From NCBI RefSeq assembly GCF_039978735.1, contig NZ_JBDWAS010000057.1:57015-121014 (forward strand): a stretch of 64,000 bases of DNA, in the 5' to 3' direction. Made by a program: the position numbers and the translations under genes. The notes beneath the pieces were generated by a model, which made no database searches, was not told where the DNA came from, and saw only the letters and a program-made list of their open reading frames with translations. How positions within the stretch are numbered: the first letter of the stretch is position 1; every line of letters begins with the position of its first letter. Source of the DNA: Maricaulis sp039978735. GTDB lineage: Bacteria; Pseudomonadota; Alphaproteobacteria; Caulobacterales; Maricaulaceae. Positions 1 to 9,223 of this stretch are shown here, in pieces.

Positions 1-837
1 CCAACCCAGTGGCACGCCATCCGTGCCGTCGAGCGCCAGACTGACGATTGCAGCGGCGTCTCCTTCAGGTGCCAGATGCGCTTCGACCAGCCGCGCGAGA
101 TCCCGCGCCGTCGAATAAAGACCGCCCGTGCCGTGAGCGACGCTCACCGTCTGCGGGCGGCTGTCCGAGATATCGCGGCCGCCTGCATGAGGATGCGCCA
201 GGCGCTCCGGCTGATCGATTTCGTAGACCGTGTCGGCCAGGCCAAGCGGCCCGGTCACCGCGACCGCCAGATTGCCGGCGATGCTCCGGCCGGTCGCTTC
301 CGTCAGGGCAAGCGCGAGCAGGGCCATGCCCGTATTGGAGTAGGCCGGCGTGTCCGACGGCGCAGCCGACCGGGCCACTTCGATCAGCGCGTTGGCACCA
401 TTGGCAGACAGAACCTCGCCAGGGACTTGCCGCGGCAGGCCGGCGCGGTGTGTCGCCAGCTGGGCCAGCGTCACCGGATTGCCGGCCAGGCGGTCCGGCC
501 AGATGGCCGAAAGGGGCGTGTCCGGCGATACGTCGCCCTGTACCGCCAGGCCGGCGAGGGTTTCAGCGGTGAAGAGCTTGGTGACGGAACCGAGCTCGAA
601 AACCGTGTCGGGGCCGATGGCGGGAGATGCCGGATTGCCCGTGCGGCCATATGCGAGAAAGACGCTCTGCCCGTCGCGGACATAGCCGAGCACGACGCCA
701 GGCCGCCCGCCCTGCTCGACCGCCGCCTCCAGGCTGGCAGCCACGGCCGGCGGGACGGCGTCCTCGGCGGTCGCCGGTGCACAGGCGACGCAAACACTCG
801 CGGCCAGGATGGCCCACATGGAAGGCGTGCGGTTCAT
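1..837 (-). CDS. Serine hydrolase, beta-lactamase/PBP fold (C-terminus beyond window)
   Basis: Reads leftward off the left edge; 279 codons are visible with no stop. An N-terminal signal peptide (hydrophobic run to about residue 24, cleavage plausible after ATA) puts the product in the periplasm. The class-C/DD-peptidase motifs are present: SVTK in ELGSVTKLFT near residue 84 (nucleophile Ser and Lys) and YSN in PAYSNTG near residue 168. The HTG/KTG motif would lie near or beyond the edge. The ATG (837-835) overlaps the stop of the upstream XRE regulator as ATGA, so the gene is probably co-transcribed with, and coupled to, the XRE/DUF2975 pair. The family hydrolyses peptides, esters or beta-lactams; the substrate cannot be told from sequence. 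Confidence 0.85.
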   Translation of the reverse strand, partial: MNRTPSMWAILAASVCVACAPATAEDAVPPAVAASLEAAVEQGGRPGVVLGYVRDGQSVFLAYGRTGNPASPAIGPDTVFELGSVTKLFTAETLAGLAVQGDVSPDTPLSAIWPDRLAGNPVTLAQLATHRAGLPRQVPGEVLSANGANALIEVARSAAPSDTPAYSNTGMALLALALTEATGRSIAGNLAVAVTGPLGLADTVYEIDQPERLAHPHAGGRDISDSRPQTVSVAHGTGGLYSTARDLARLVEAHLAPEGDAAAIVSLALDGTDGVPLGW

Positions 838-1046
838 TCTTCGTCCTCTTCGATATCCAGAATGTCGCCGGGCCGGCAATCCAGCGCGCGGCAGATGCCC
901 AGGAGCGTATTGAAGCGCACGCCGCGGACGTGCCCGTTCTTGAGCAGGGAAAGATTGGTGGTCGACACGCCGACTTCGGCCGCCAGCTGGTTCAGCGACA
1001 TCTTGCGGCGGGCCATCATCTCGTCGATCCGCACGACAATCCGCAT
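834..1046 (-). CDS. Small XRE-family (Cro/CI-type) HTH regulator
   Basis: A 70-residue stand-alone helix-turn-helix protein. The DNA-binding core spans about residues 13-55, with the pattern LNQLAAEVGVS-TTNLSLLKNG typical of short Cro/CI repressors that accompany DUF2975 membrane proteins. The start codon shares a base with the stop of the DUF2975 gene (TGATG), and the stop overlaps the start of the serine hydrolase gene (ATGA), so the three genes look translationally coupled. The C-terminus is acidic (DIEEDEE). By analogy with similar pairs it probably autoregulates the operon, using the AT-rich dyads at 1706-1741; that is inference. Confidence 0.85.
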   Translation of the reverse strand: MRIVVRIDEMMARRKMSLNQLAAEVGVSTTNLSLLKNGHVRGVRFNTLLGICRALDCRPGDILDIEEDEE

Positions 1047-1672
1047 CACACGATCTCGTCGCTGTCGCGCTGCACTTCGGCACCGACGCGGAAAGCCTGG
1101 GCGACGACGAGCAGGACGAGGCCCGCGACCAGGAGACCGGCATCGATGTCCGGCATCATGCGCAGGGCACCGCCTTCCGGCACGCGAGCGAATGTGTGGA
1201 TCAGGATCGTGTCTGACGGGGCGTGTGGCAGCAGGATGACCTGCCAGACCAGCGCGCGCACGGCCTGCCAGGCCGGAACCAGCAGGATCAGGATACCGGC
1301 AAGGATCAGCCCCTGTGCCGTGGCCGGCGCAAAGGGACGCCGGGTGGCGACCTGGCGGCAGACCCGGCGCAGCATCCAGATCGCCGCGATCCACAGCGCG
1401 CCGGTGATCAACACATCAGCCGCACGAAACAGGTCTGCAACCAGGCCTGCCCCGGTGACGATCAGGCTGCCCTGGCGAATGTCAGCATGGGCGCCGCCGG
1501 CGTCGGACTGAACGGCCGGAGCCCCTTCCAGACGCACACTGTAGCCCGCGTCCAGCGGCTGGCCCGCAAGCGGCGCGATGATGACGAATGCGAGGGCGAT
1601 CACACTCGCCGCCACGGCGAGCATGAGAACGGCCGTCAGCAGCCAGTCGAGAATTCGGGCGGTCATGGGCAA
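1046..1672 (-). CDS. DUF2975-family integral membrane protein
   Basis: A 208-residue polytopic protein with about four hydrophobic helices (near residues 10-33, 85-105, 118-140 and 170-190). Length, topology and the adjacent small XRE regulator match the DUF2975 family, whose biochemical role is unknown. First gene of a three-gene leftward operon with the XRE regulator and a serine hydrolase. The region between helices 1 and 2 is extracytoplasmic and carries no recognisable catalytic motif. A role as membrane partner or sensor for the regulator is a guess based only on recurrent pairing. Confidence 0.75.
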   Translation of the reverse strand: MPMTARILDWLLTAVLMLAVAASVIALAFVIIAPLAGQPLDAGYSVRLEGAPAVQSDAGGAHADIRQGSLIVTGAGLVADLFRAADVLITGALWIAAIWMLRRVCRQVATRRPFAPATAQGLILAGILILLVPAWQAVRALVWQVILLPHAPSDTILIHTFARVPEGGALRMMPDIDAGLLVAGLVLLVVAQAFRVGAEVQRDSDEIV

Positions 1673-1696
1673 CTCCTTCGCCGCCCGGATCGCATT

Positions 1697-1745
1697 TCAG
1701 ATTATGTTTTTCAAGAAAAATATTATGTTTTACGTAAAAATTTGA
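1697..1745 (-). promoter_or_regulatory. AT-rich double-dyad operator/promoter of the DUF2975-XRE operon
   Basis: Two dyads lie 25-70 bp upstream of the DUF2975 start. The first is TTTTTC-AA-GAAAAA (1707-1720), the second TTTTACGTAAAA (1728-1739). Their centres are 20 bp apart (two helical turns), and each is preceded by the same ATTATG (1701-1706 and 1722-1727). The segment is AT-rich in a GC-rich genome. It is a good candidate for cooperative binding by the small XRE protein; binding is inferred. Confidence 0.5.
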
Positions 1746-1831
1746 CTCGGGTTTTCCCATCGCTTGCGCATGGAATTCCTGCCGGAGCCTTGCTAGCCTC
1801 GCGAGTCACGGGACACGCACAGGGGACACGC

Positions 1832-2137
1832 ATGTACGGGCTGATCGGGAAATTCATCGCGGCGGAGGGGCAGCGTGATGCGCTGGTCGATATCCTGCTG
1901 GAGGGCATGGCCAGCATGCCGGGCTGTTTCAGCTATGTCGTCGCACGCGATCCGCAGGATGCCAGCGCGATCTGGATCACCGAGGTCTGGGACAATGCGG
2001 AAAGCCACCGCGCATCGCTGGAACTGCCCTCGGTGCAGCAGGCGATCGCCCGCGGCCGGCCCCTGATTGCAGGCATGGAGCGGATCGCCGAAACCGCGCC
2101 CGCAGGCGGGCACGGTCTGGCCAAGGAGCCGCTCTAG
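1832..2137 (+). CDS. Antibiotic-biosynthesis-monooxygenase-fold protein (putative quinol monooxygenase)
   Basis: A 101-residue ABM (dimeric ferredoxin-like) protein. It has the family pattern: an N-terminal beta strand (MYGLIGKFIAAEGQRDAL), then PGCFSYVVARD, IWITEVWDN and a helix with SLELPSVQQAI. Such proteins are cofactor-free monooxygenases (YgiN-like quinol oxidation) or stress-linked proteins; the substrate is unknown. The start is chosen for AGGGGA six bases upstream. It stands alone, divergent from the DUF2975 operon and convergent with the DUF4396 gene, with a 45-bp palindromic repeat just downstream. Confidence 0.8.
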   Translation: MYGLIGKFIAAEGQRDALVDILLEGMASMPGCFSYVVARDPQDASAIWITEVWDNAESHRASLELPSVQQAIARGRPLIAGMERIAETAPAGGHGLAKEPL

Positions 2138-2151
2138 TTCACGCGCCTGGA

Positions 2152-2196
2152 GCGTGATCAGGTGAAGTGGAAGCCGGTTCATCGGTTCGATCACGC
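2152..2196. repeat. 45-bp palindromic intergenic element, copy A
   Basis: Outer arms GCGTGATC (2152-2159) and GATCACGC (2189-2196) enclose an inner stem GGTGAA/TTCATC and a conserved core AGTGGAAGCCGGTT. Same length and core as the copies at 3157 and 52061, but both outer arms are changed in a compensatory way. Lies between convergent genes. Confidence 0.8.
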
Positions 2197-2211
2197 GACC
2201 ACTCAGGACCA

Positions 2212-2250
2212 TGGAGCAGGGACGTTTCCGCAGGAAACGATCCTGCTCTA
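2212..2250. terminator. Strong hairpin between convergent genes
   Basis: GAGCAGG (2214-2220) pairs with CCTGCTC (2242-2248), and inside it GTTTCC (2224-2229) pairs with GGAAAC (2233-2238) over a GCA loop. The hairpin includes the stop codon of the leftward DUF4396 gene. There is no clear U-run, so intrinsic termination is plausible, not certain. Confidence 0.45.
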
Positions 2251-2694
2251 GTGGCAGCTCTTCCCCAGCGCGGCGAGGCGCCAGTAATTATAGGGCAGGG
2301 GCGCCAGGAAGCCGGCCAGCAGCATGATGGGCAGCACCCACCAGGTCAGCTTGGCGCCACCGGTCAGCAGAACATCCACCGAATTCATCACCGCCTCCAT
2401 GGCGATCATGGAGATGAAGGACATGCCGATGGCGGTCCGGAACGCGGTCTTCAGGGCCATCTGACGCGACAGGATGAAGGTCTCCAGCGCGATGGAGGTG
2501 AGCAGGCCGTTGACGATGGCCAGGCTCATGATCGCCATCGTCGGCCAGGGAATGCCTGTGGCCTGGAAGAAGGCGATCGTGCCGAAATCGCCGATGGAAC
2601 AGCCCAGCAGGCACCAGGCGGTATTCTTCGAGGCCCGGCCCCACAGGGGCGCGCGTTGCCAGAAACCCGGCCGGGCAAGGGAGGTCGCAGTCAT
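2248..2694 (-). CDS. DUF4396-family membrane protein
   Basis: A 148-residue membrane protein with about four helices (near residues 24-45, 50-72, 88-106 and 115-134). The pattern NTAWCLLGCSIGDFGT near the N-terminus, MEAVMNSVD in the middle and PLPYNYW near the C-terminus fits DUF4396, a family often found with copper-handling genes. Cys and Met residues in the helices (WCLLGCSIG; MSFISMIAMEAVM) could serve a metal role. It is transcribed away from the CueR-type regulator at 2772, from a promoter with an overlong 19-bp spacer containing the MerR-type dyad, so it is probably induced by Cu+ or Ag+. The function itself is unknown. Confidence 0.75.
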   Translation of the reverse strand: MTATSLARPGFWQRAPLWGRASKNTAWCLLGCSIGDFGTIAFFQATGIPWPTMAIMSLAIVNGLLTSIALETFILSRQMALKTAFRTAIGMSFISMIAMEAVMNSVDVLLTGGAKLTWWVLPIMLLAGFLAPLPYNYWRLAALGKSCH

Positions 2695-2728
2695 GATGAT
2701 GGTCTCCGGTTTACATCAACTGCCGCAC

Positions 2729-2759
2729 TACCTAATCTTTCCTGTAGCTGGAGAGTCAA
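2729..2759 (-). promoter_or_regulatory. CueR/MerR-type promoter of the DUF4396 gene
   Basis: On the minus strand, -35 TTGACT (2759-2754) and -10 TAGGTA (2734-2729) are separated by 19 bp. The spacer holds the imperfect dyad CTCCAGCTACAGGAAAG. A 19-bp spacer with a CueR-like dyad is the hallmark of promoters that MerR-family activators untwist. This ties the divergent regulator at 2772 to this gene. Confidence 0.7.
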
Positions 2760-2771
2760 GGATATCGCCGC

Positions 2772-3155
2772 ATGAATATCGGAAGCGCTGCCAGGGCCGC
2801 CGGACTGCCCGTGAAAACCGTGCGCTATTATGCTGATATCGGCTTGGTCGAAGCGCCGGACCGGACGCAGACCGGCTATCGGCGCTATGACGAAGCGGCG
2901 GTCCGCAAGCTCGCCTTCGTGCGCCGCGCCCGCGATTTCGGCTTCTCCATCGAGGAATGCCGCGAGCTCCTGAGCCTGTACGAGGACAAGAGCCGGTCGA
3001 GTGCCGATGTCCGCGCCATAGCGGCGGCGCATCTCGAGGAGATCGAGGAGAAGCAGCGCCAGCTGGCCGCCCTGCGTGACGAGCTGGCCCTTCTGGTCAC
3101 CGCCTGCCGCGGCGACGACCGGCCGGACTGTCCGATCCTCGACCGTCTGGCCTGA
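2772..3155 (+). CDS. cueR: CueR-type copper-responsive MerR-family regulator
   Basis: A 127-residue MerR-family activator. The N-terminal winged HTH (MNIGSAARAAGLPVKTVRYYADIGLV..GYRRYDE) is followed by a dimerisation helix (about 80-108) and a C-terminal metal loop, CRGDDRPDCPI. The two cysteines are separated by seven residues, as in the CueR Cu+/Ag+ loop. It controls copper-efflux or chaperone genes in characterised species; here the only visible target is the divergent DUF4396 gene, whose promoter carries a matching 19-bp spacer. No CopA ATPase or CueO oxidase is in the window. The stop is followed at once by palindromic element copy B. Confidence 0.88.
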   Translation: MNIGSAARAAGLPVKTVRYYADIGLVEAPDRTQTGYRRYDEAAVRKLAFVRRARDFGFSIEECRELLSLYEDKSRSSADVRAIAAAHLEEIEEKQRQLAALRDELALLVTACRGDDRPDCPILDRLA

Positions 3156-3156
3156 A

Positions 3157-3201
3157 GCATTTTCAGCAGAAGTGGAAACCGGTTCTGCGGTTCGAAAATG
3201 G
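3157..3201. repeat. 45-bp palindromic intergenic element, copy B
   Basis: Outer arms GCATTTTC (3157-3164) and GAAAATGG (3194-3201; last base mispaired) enclose an inner stem GCAGAA/TTCTGC and the core AGTGGAAACCGGTT. It begins two bases after the cueR stop and lies between convergent genes, like the other two copies. Confidence 0.82.
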
Positions 3202-3493
3202 GCCGCCCACGAAGGCCGGACCCCGGCACCCCGGGGATATCCAGCATCTTATCCCCGCCCCCTCAGCCTCGCCTATACTGCCTCCACGGTCCGGCGATGC
3301 CGGTGCACAGGCGGGCAGGACCGGGTGGCGCTGACGCGGGAAGCGATCGTCCCGCGGCTTAATCCGCTTCACCGGGTTGCAGACGATCCTCCGGGACTTC
3401 GCGTGCCCATATCAAGTACCAGATACCCCCGGCGGGTCGTCTGCAATGCCCGAACCTCCGGCGCCCGGCGCGTGCGGAGCCGTTGGCGCGATG
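3202..3493. other. Non-coding stretch with several nested hairpins, possible structured RNA
   Basis: No convincing gene. A TATACT hexamer at 3274-3279 could be a -10 on the plus strand. Downstream are stackable hairpins: GCGGGA/TCCCGC (3337-3356), GCGG/CCGC just after it, a closing CCGGTG...CACCGG pair around both, and a 19-bp imperfect stem with arms 3377-3395 and 3428-3446 (17 of 19 pairs). A small RNA is possible, but no known RNA family is recognised. Confidence 0.35.
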
Positions 3494-3994
3494 TCAGTCC
3501 ACCGCCGGCTGCGAACTCACATCGATCGTGAAGGTGGAGTAGATCTCGCCAGCGTCCTGCCCGAGATGCACGGTGGCGGTCTCGCCCATGGCAACACGCA
3601 GTTCCGGCGCGGCGGCAAGACCGAACGGGGTCTCCCCGGTGTCCTCCTGGAAAGCGAGATGGACGCGGTAGAGAACCTCACCCGTCTCCAGCAGCGAGGG
3701 CTGCACGCCGACCATCAGTGTCCGCTGCACGTCGCTGTCCATCTCAGACAAGTCGAAAAAGCCTGCGGGCACGTCCTCGAAAAAGGTGAAGAAGACCTCG
3801 TCGCTGCCGATTGCCGTGCGGAATTCGGTCTCGTGCCGGCGGGTCAGACGCTCCCCCTCGAACTGGGCCTCGAGGCCCACAGCATACGAGGTGAGAATTA
3901 CAGCGGGCGCGGCCGCCGCCGTTTGTTCGTCCACATGTGAACATGCCGCCAGGAGCGATGCGCTCGCGCCGATTGCCAGAATACCGATCCGCAT
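3494..3994 (-). CDS. Putative lipoprotein of unknown function
   Basis: A 166-residue protein with a lipoprotein signal peptide: MRIGILAIGASASLLAAC, lipobox LAAC with Cys at residue 18. The start is chosen because GGAGGG lies six bases upstream; an in-frame start 24 bases further out is less likely. The mature part is rich in beta-strand-like segments and has no recognised domain. One stretch (VFFTFFEDVPAGFFDLSEMDSDVQ) suggests a beta-sandwich, but this is weak. It lies downstream of the ftsH terminator and is probably transcribed on its own. Confidence 0.7.
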   Translation of the reverse strand: MRIGILAIGASASLLAACSHVDEQTAAAAPAVILTSYAVGLEAQFEGERLTRRHETEFRTAIGSDEVFFTFFEDVPAGFFDLSEMDSDVQRTLMVGVQPSLLETGEVLYRVHLAFQEDTGETPFGLAAAPELRVAMGETATVHLGQDAGEIYSTFTIDVSSQPAVD

Positions 3995-4060
3995 GATGCG
4001 CCCTCCGGTCGAAGCCATTCCGTGAACGACTTATGCGTGATTTCCCGGTTCGGGCAAGAA

Positions 4061-4090
4061 AAAGCCCGGAACCTTGCGGGGCCGGGCTTT
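4061..4090 (-). terminator. Intrinsic terminator of ftsH
   Basis: On the minus strand AAAGCCCGG pairs with CCGGGCTTT over a 12-base loop and is followed by TTCTTG, giving a run of five U. It sits 26 bp past the ftsH stop and closes the long leftward tol-pal-ftsH run. Confidence 0.85.
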
Positions 4091-4115
4091 CCGTTTTTCG
4101 TTCACACAGTAGCGA

Positions 4116-6029
<1,914 letters not shown>

Positions 6030-6161
6030 GCGTCAGTTCCGTTCAAGTTTCGGCCGTACACGACCGATATATGGGCATTGCGGAGCCATCTTGCCAGCCG
6101 GTGCCGCGGTGGAAAAGCGCGATCGGTCCGGAGCCTGAAGGCCGGGTAACCCGCCGCTGCG

Positions 6162-7490
6162 TCAATCTGTATCAAACCATACCGCCGGAGCGGCCGATAG
6201 AAGCCGGGTGCAAAATCTGTGCGCCTGCAGCGGCTCGATCTGCACTCGGCTGTCCTGGCTGCCCGGCACGCCTGCCAGCGCGACGACGTTACCCTCTTCA
6301 CGCCCGCCTTCGCGCACGGCCAGAAGGCCCGGCCGGGCAAAGCCGGGAATTGCGTCGAGTATATCACGGCGATCAAGGCCATCATATGTCCGGCCCAGAG
6401 GTCCGGCGTCGAGGCCGGCGCCCAGCCCCGTGACAGCGAAACGGCCGTCCCAGACACCGTCGGTGTCGAGACTGCCAATGCCCGGCCGGTCGACCCGGCC
6501 GGTAACGGCGCCCGGATCGCGCACCAGCCAGGTGCGGCCCTGCCAGGGCGCCAGCATGACCCCGCCCGCTGTCGCCCGTTTTCCCGCGGCCAGCGCCGTG
6601 GACAGCCGGACAATCGCGTGCCGGCCCGGCAGGCTTTCCCGCCCGGAGACGGCCAGCACGGCGGCTTCCAGCACGGCGCGGCGGATCACCGGTGCCGCTG
6701 CGTTGAGGGCATCGGGATCGATCCTCATCCCGCCCCAGGGCAGAAGCTCGCAGGCTTGCGCCGCGAGACGGGCCGCGGTTCGCAGTTCGGCATCGCGCAG
6801 GGCGGCAAGGTCGCCCGCCAGCTGCGCCAGCCGGGGGATGTCGAGACTGGCAGCTTCCAGAGCCGCAAGATGCTGGCGGATGCGTACGCGCGTGTAGCGG
6901 GTGTCGGCATTGGAGGGATCGTCGATCCAGCGCTCACCCTGCCCGGTCAGCCAGTCTCTCAGCGCCTGCCGGCGCATCGTGAGCAGCGGGCGGCACAGAA
7001 TGACATCCCGTCCGTCCGGCCAGACCGGTGACGGGGCCACCGGGCGCATGGCCGCAGCCCCGCGCCAGCCGCCACCGGCCGCAAGCCGCATGGCGAGGGT
7101 CTCGATCTGGTCGTCGAGCGTATGGGCGAGGAGGAGCCCCCTCGCCCCGGCATCCCTGCAGGCCCGGGCCAGAAGATGATGGCGGGCTTGGCGGGCAGCT
7201 TGCTGGAGGCCGCTGGCCGGTTTGGGTCCGGTCCAGACGAGACAATGCGCTTCATGCCCCAGCGCTTCGGCGCGGCGGATGACGAAGGCGGCCTCACCGG
7301 CGCTTTCGCGGCGCAGGCCATGATCGACCGTCAGGACGTGAAGCGTGCGTCCGGCACGCCCTGCCCAGCGGCTCGCCGCCAGCAGGAGGGCCAGCGAGTC
7401 ACTGCCGCCGGAACAGGCGATGGCCAGCGGCCCGGGCGGCGCATGCCGGTCGAGCCAGTCGCCGACAGCCGCCGCCGGATCGCCCGCCAT
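6162..7490 (-). CDS. tilS: tRNA(Ile)-lysidine synthetase
   Basis: A 442-residue PP-loop ATPase that adds lysine to C34 of the AUA-decoding tRNA-Ile, changing its charging from Met to Ile. The N-terminal ATP-binding loop SGGSDS is at 27-32; the family's VDHGLR and AHTLDDQIET motifs follow, then the linker and C-terminal tRNA-binding part. Six bases separate it from cpoB upstream, and ftsH follows after 132 bp. The tilS-ftsH order is widely conserved in alphaproteobacteria. Essential in most bacteria. Confidence 0.95.
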   Translation of the reverse strand: MAGDPAAAVGDWLDRHAPPGPLAIACSGGSDSLALLLAASRWAGRAGRTLHVLTVDHGLRRESAGEAAFVIRRAEALGHEAHCLVWTGPKPASGLQQAARQARHHLLARACRDAGARGLLLAHTLDDQIETLAMRLAAGGGWRGAAAMRPVAPSPVWPDGRDVILCRPLLTMRRQALRDWLTGQGERWIDDPSNADTRYTRVRIRQHLAALEAASLDIPRLAQLAGDLAALRDAELRTAARLAAQACELLPWGGMRIDPDALNAAAPVIRRAVLEAAVLAVSGRESLPGRHAIVRLSTALAAGKRATAGGVMLAPWQGRTWLVRDPGAVTGRVDRPGIGSLDTDGVWDGRFAVTGLGAGLDAGPLGRTYDGLDRRDILDAIPGFARPGLLAVREGGREEGNVVALAGVPGSQDSRVQIEPLQAHRFCTRLLSAAPAVWFDTD

Positions 7491-7496
7491 GCGGGA

Positions 7497-8441
7497 TCAG
7501 CAGCCGGCGCGAACCGCCTCGCGGGAGGCCCGGGCGCGCGAGGCCGCAGATGCGTTGGGGAATTGGCTGTCGAACCGCTCCAGCGTGCCGCAGGCATCCG
7601 CCCGCCGGCCCATACCGTTCAGCGAGGCGGCCAGACGCACCAGGGCGTCAGGCGCCTTTTCGCCATTCGGCTCGGTCCGCAGCGCCGCGATATAGGCGTC
7701 GGCTGCGCCGGTGAAGTCGGAACGCACGAAGAAGGTCTCGCCCAGCCAGTACCAGGCCTCGCCGGTGCGGGCATGATCGGGATAGGCGTTCACGAACTGC
7801 TCGAAATCGACCTGGGCACCACCGAAATCGCCTTCCAGAAGCTTGTCGCGGGCATCGCCATAGAGGGTTTCCGGATCCGGCGCGGCAGGTGCACGCGTGT
7901 CGCTGGACGGCTCGTCAACCGGACGGCGCGACGGAGCCCCCAGCACGCCCGTCGCTTCGGCACGGGCCTCGGCATAGGGATCGTCGGGATCGACCACGGC
8001 AATGTCGCGGCCGCTTTGACCGGCCTCGTCCAGGCCTTCGCTCATCCAGGCAACAGCGTCTTCGTCGAGATCGCCGCGGTCGACGCCCTCGGCGCCCGCA
8101 GCGTCAGGACCGCCATCCATGCCGTCATAGCCGCCGGTAGAGCGGCCGCGGCGGTCGAGCTGGGCCTGCAACGCTTCCACCTGGCTGCGCAGCTGGCGGT
8201 TCTCGAAGTTCAGCCGTTCGGTTTCGCTGGTCAGCTCGCGCATCTGGTAGTCCAGCTCGTCGAGCCGGCGCAGGAGCGTTTCGGCGACCGGGTCGCCGGC
8301 CATCGACGAGGTCTCGACCTCGGCGATCCGGGCTTCAACGGCATCGAGCCGTTCGGCCAGTTCGCGGCGGGACTGGGAATGGGCGGGCGCCGCAACCAGA
8401 AGGGCGGCAGACAGGGCGGACAGGCAGAGTGTCTTGATCAT
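7497..8441 (-). CDS. cpoB: Tol-Pal system periplasmic coordinator CpoB/YbgF
   Basis: About 314 residues. A signal peptide (MIKTLCLSALSAALLVAAPAHS) is followed by an N-terminal coiled coil (about 25-110, heptads ERLDAVEARIAEVE and QMRELTSETERLNFENRQLRSQ) that trimerises in CpoB, an acidic low-complexity linker, and C-terminal TPR repeats (DARDKLLEGDFGGAQVDFEQFV..., TGEAWYWLGETFF, APDALVRLAASL). CpoB links TolA activity to peptidoglycan synthesis at the septum. Another ATG at 8453 would add four residues; no strong ribosome-binding site separates the two. Last gene of the tol-pal block. Confidence 0.92.
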   Translation of the reverse strand: MIKTLCLSALSAALLVAAPAHSQSRRELAERLDAVEARIAEVETSSMAGDPVAETLLRRLDELDYQMRELTSETERLNFENRQLRSQVEALQAQLDRRGRSTGGYDGMDGGPDAAGAEGVDRGDLDEDAVAWMSEGLDEAGQSGRDIAVVDPDDPYAEARAEATGVLGAPSRRPVDEPSSDTRAPAAPDPETLYGDARDKLLEGDFGGAQVDFEQFVNAYPDHARTGEAWYWLGETFFVRSDFTGAADAYIAALRTEPNGEKAPDALVRLAASLNGMGRRADACGTLERFDSQFPNASAASRARASREAVRAGC

Positions 8442-8513
8442 GGAAGGCACCATAATGACGAGCGCGGCAAAATTACGGCGTCCGGTGCGGTCTGCCGCCC
8501 CCGGACAAGCAGA

Positions 8514-8540
8514 CGCCCGCGACATGATCTGCCGCGGGCG
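8514..8540 (-). terminator. GC-rich hairpin downstream of pal
   Basis: CGCCCGCG (8514-8521) pairs with CGCGGGCG (8533-8540) over an 11-base loop, between pal and cpoB. No U-run follows, so it may be an RNA-stability hairpin or attenuator that sets pal above cpoB expression. Confidence 0.4.
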
Positions 8541-8567
8541 CCGGAATGCTTGCGGTCAGCGCGTCAC

Positions 8568-9092
8568 CTAATTGGTGTAGCTGCTGCCGACGATGGAGGT
8601 GGTCGCATTACGGTTGATCGCCCAGCAACGTTCGCCCGACTGCGTGCAGCTCGGACGTTCCTTGCCGTAGGAGGTCGTGGAAATGCGGGACGGATCGACG
8701 CCCTGGCTGACCAGATAGGACCGGGCTGCATTGGCGCGACGGGCGCCGAGAGCCAGGTTGTACTCGCGCGTGCCGCGCTCGTCGCAATTGCCGGCGATCA
8801 GGATGCGGGCATCCGGATAGCTGGCAAGCCAGGCAGCCTGGCGGCGCAGGGTCTCGCGGCCTTCAGCCGTCAGATCATTGCGGTCCAGGTCGAAGAAGAC
8901 GCGGTCGCCCGCAGCCTGTACGAAATGCTCCGGCGTGCCCGGAACCGGGCCGGCGGGCTGGTTGGACCCGGTATCGGCCGGCTCGACCGAGCGCGGCGGC
9001 TCGACCGGCGTGGTATCGTCCGCCGGCGGGGTCGATGCGCAAGCGGTCGCGAAAGCGCCCAGCGCTGCAATGGCAAGCAGTTTGATTTTCAT
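8568..9092 (-). CDS. pal: Peptidoglycan-associated lipoprotein Pal
   Basis: A 174-residue outer-membrane lipoprotein. The signal peptide ends in lipobox TAC (MKIKLLAIAALGAFATAC, Cys18), followed by a Pro/Thr-rich linker. The OmpA-like peptidoglycan-binding domain runs from about residue 60 to the end, with VFFDLDRNDLTAEGRE, GNCDERGTREYNLALG and RRANAARSYL. Pal binds meso-diaminopimelate in peptidoglycan and is relocated to the septum by TolA and TolB. Directly downstream of tolB on the same strand. Confidence 0.97.
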   Translation of the reverse strand: MKIKLLAIAALGAFATACASTPPADDTTPVEPPRSVEPADTGSNQPAGPVPGTPEHFVQAAGDRVFFDLDRNDLTAEGRETLRRQAAWLASYPDARILIAGNCDERGTREYNLALGARRANAARSYLVSQGVDPSRISTTSYGKERPSCTQSGERCWAINRNATTSIVGSSYTN

Positions 9093-9223
9093 GATGTTAC
9101 ACCCTCATCCGGCCAGCCCCGAAATGGGCACTGGCCTACTCTCTTCACGACACGCGTGACACGGTTTGCGCCTGCGGCTCCCCCAACTGGCGCCGCTCGG
9201 CGAAGACGTTAAGCGGAAACCGA

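Noticed and set aside
2152..3201. tRNA-like GGTTCGA stretches in the two intergenic repeats
   Set aside because: No acceptor stem, D-arm or anticodon arm can be built; these belong to the 45-bp palindromes.
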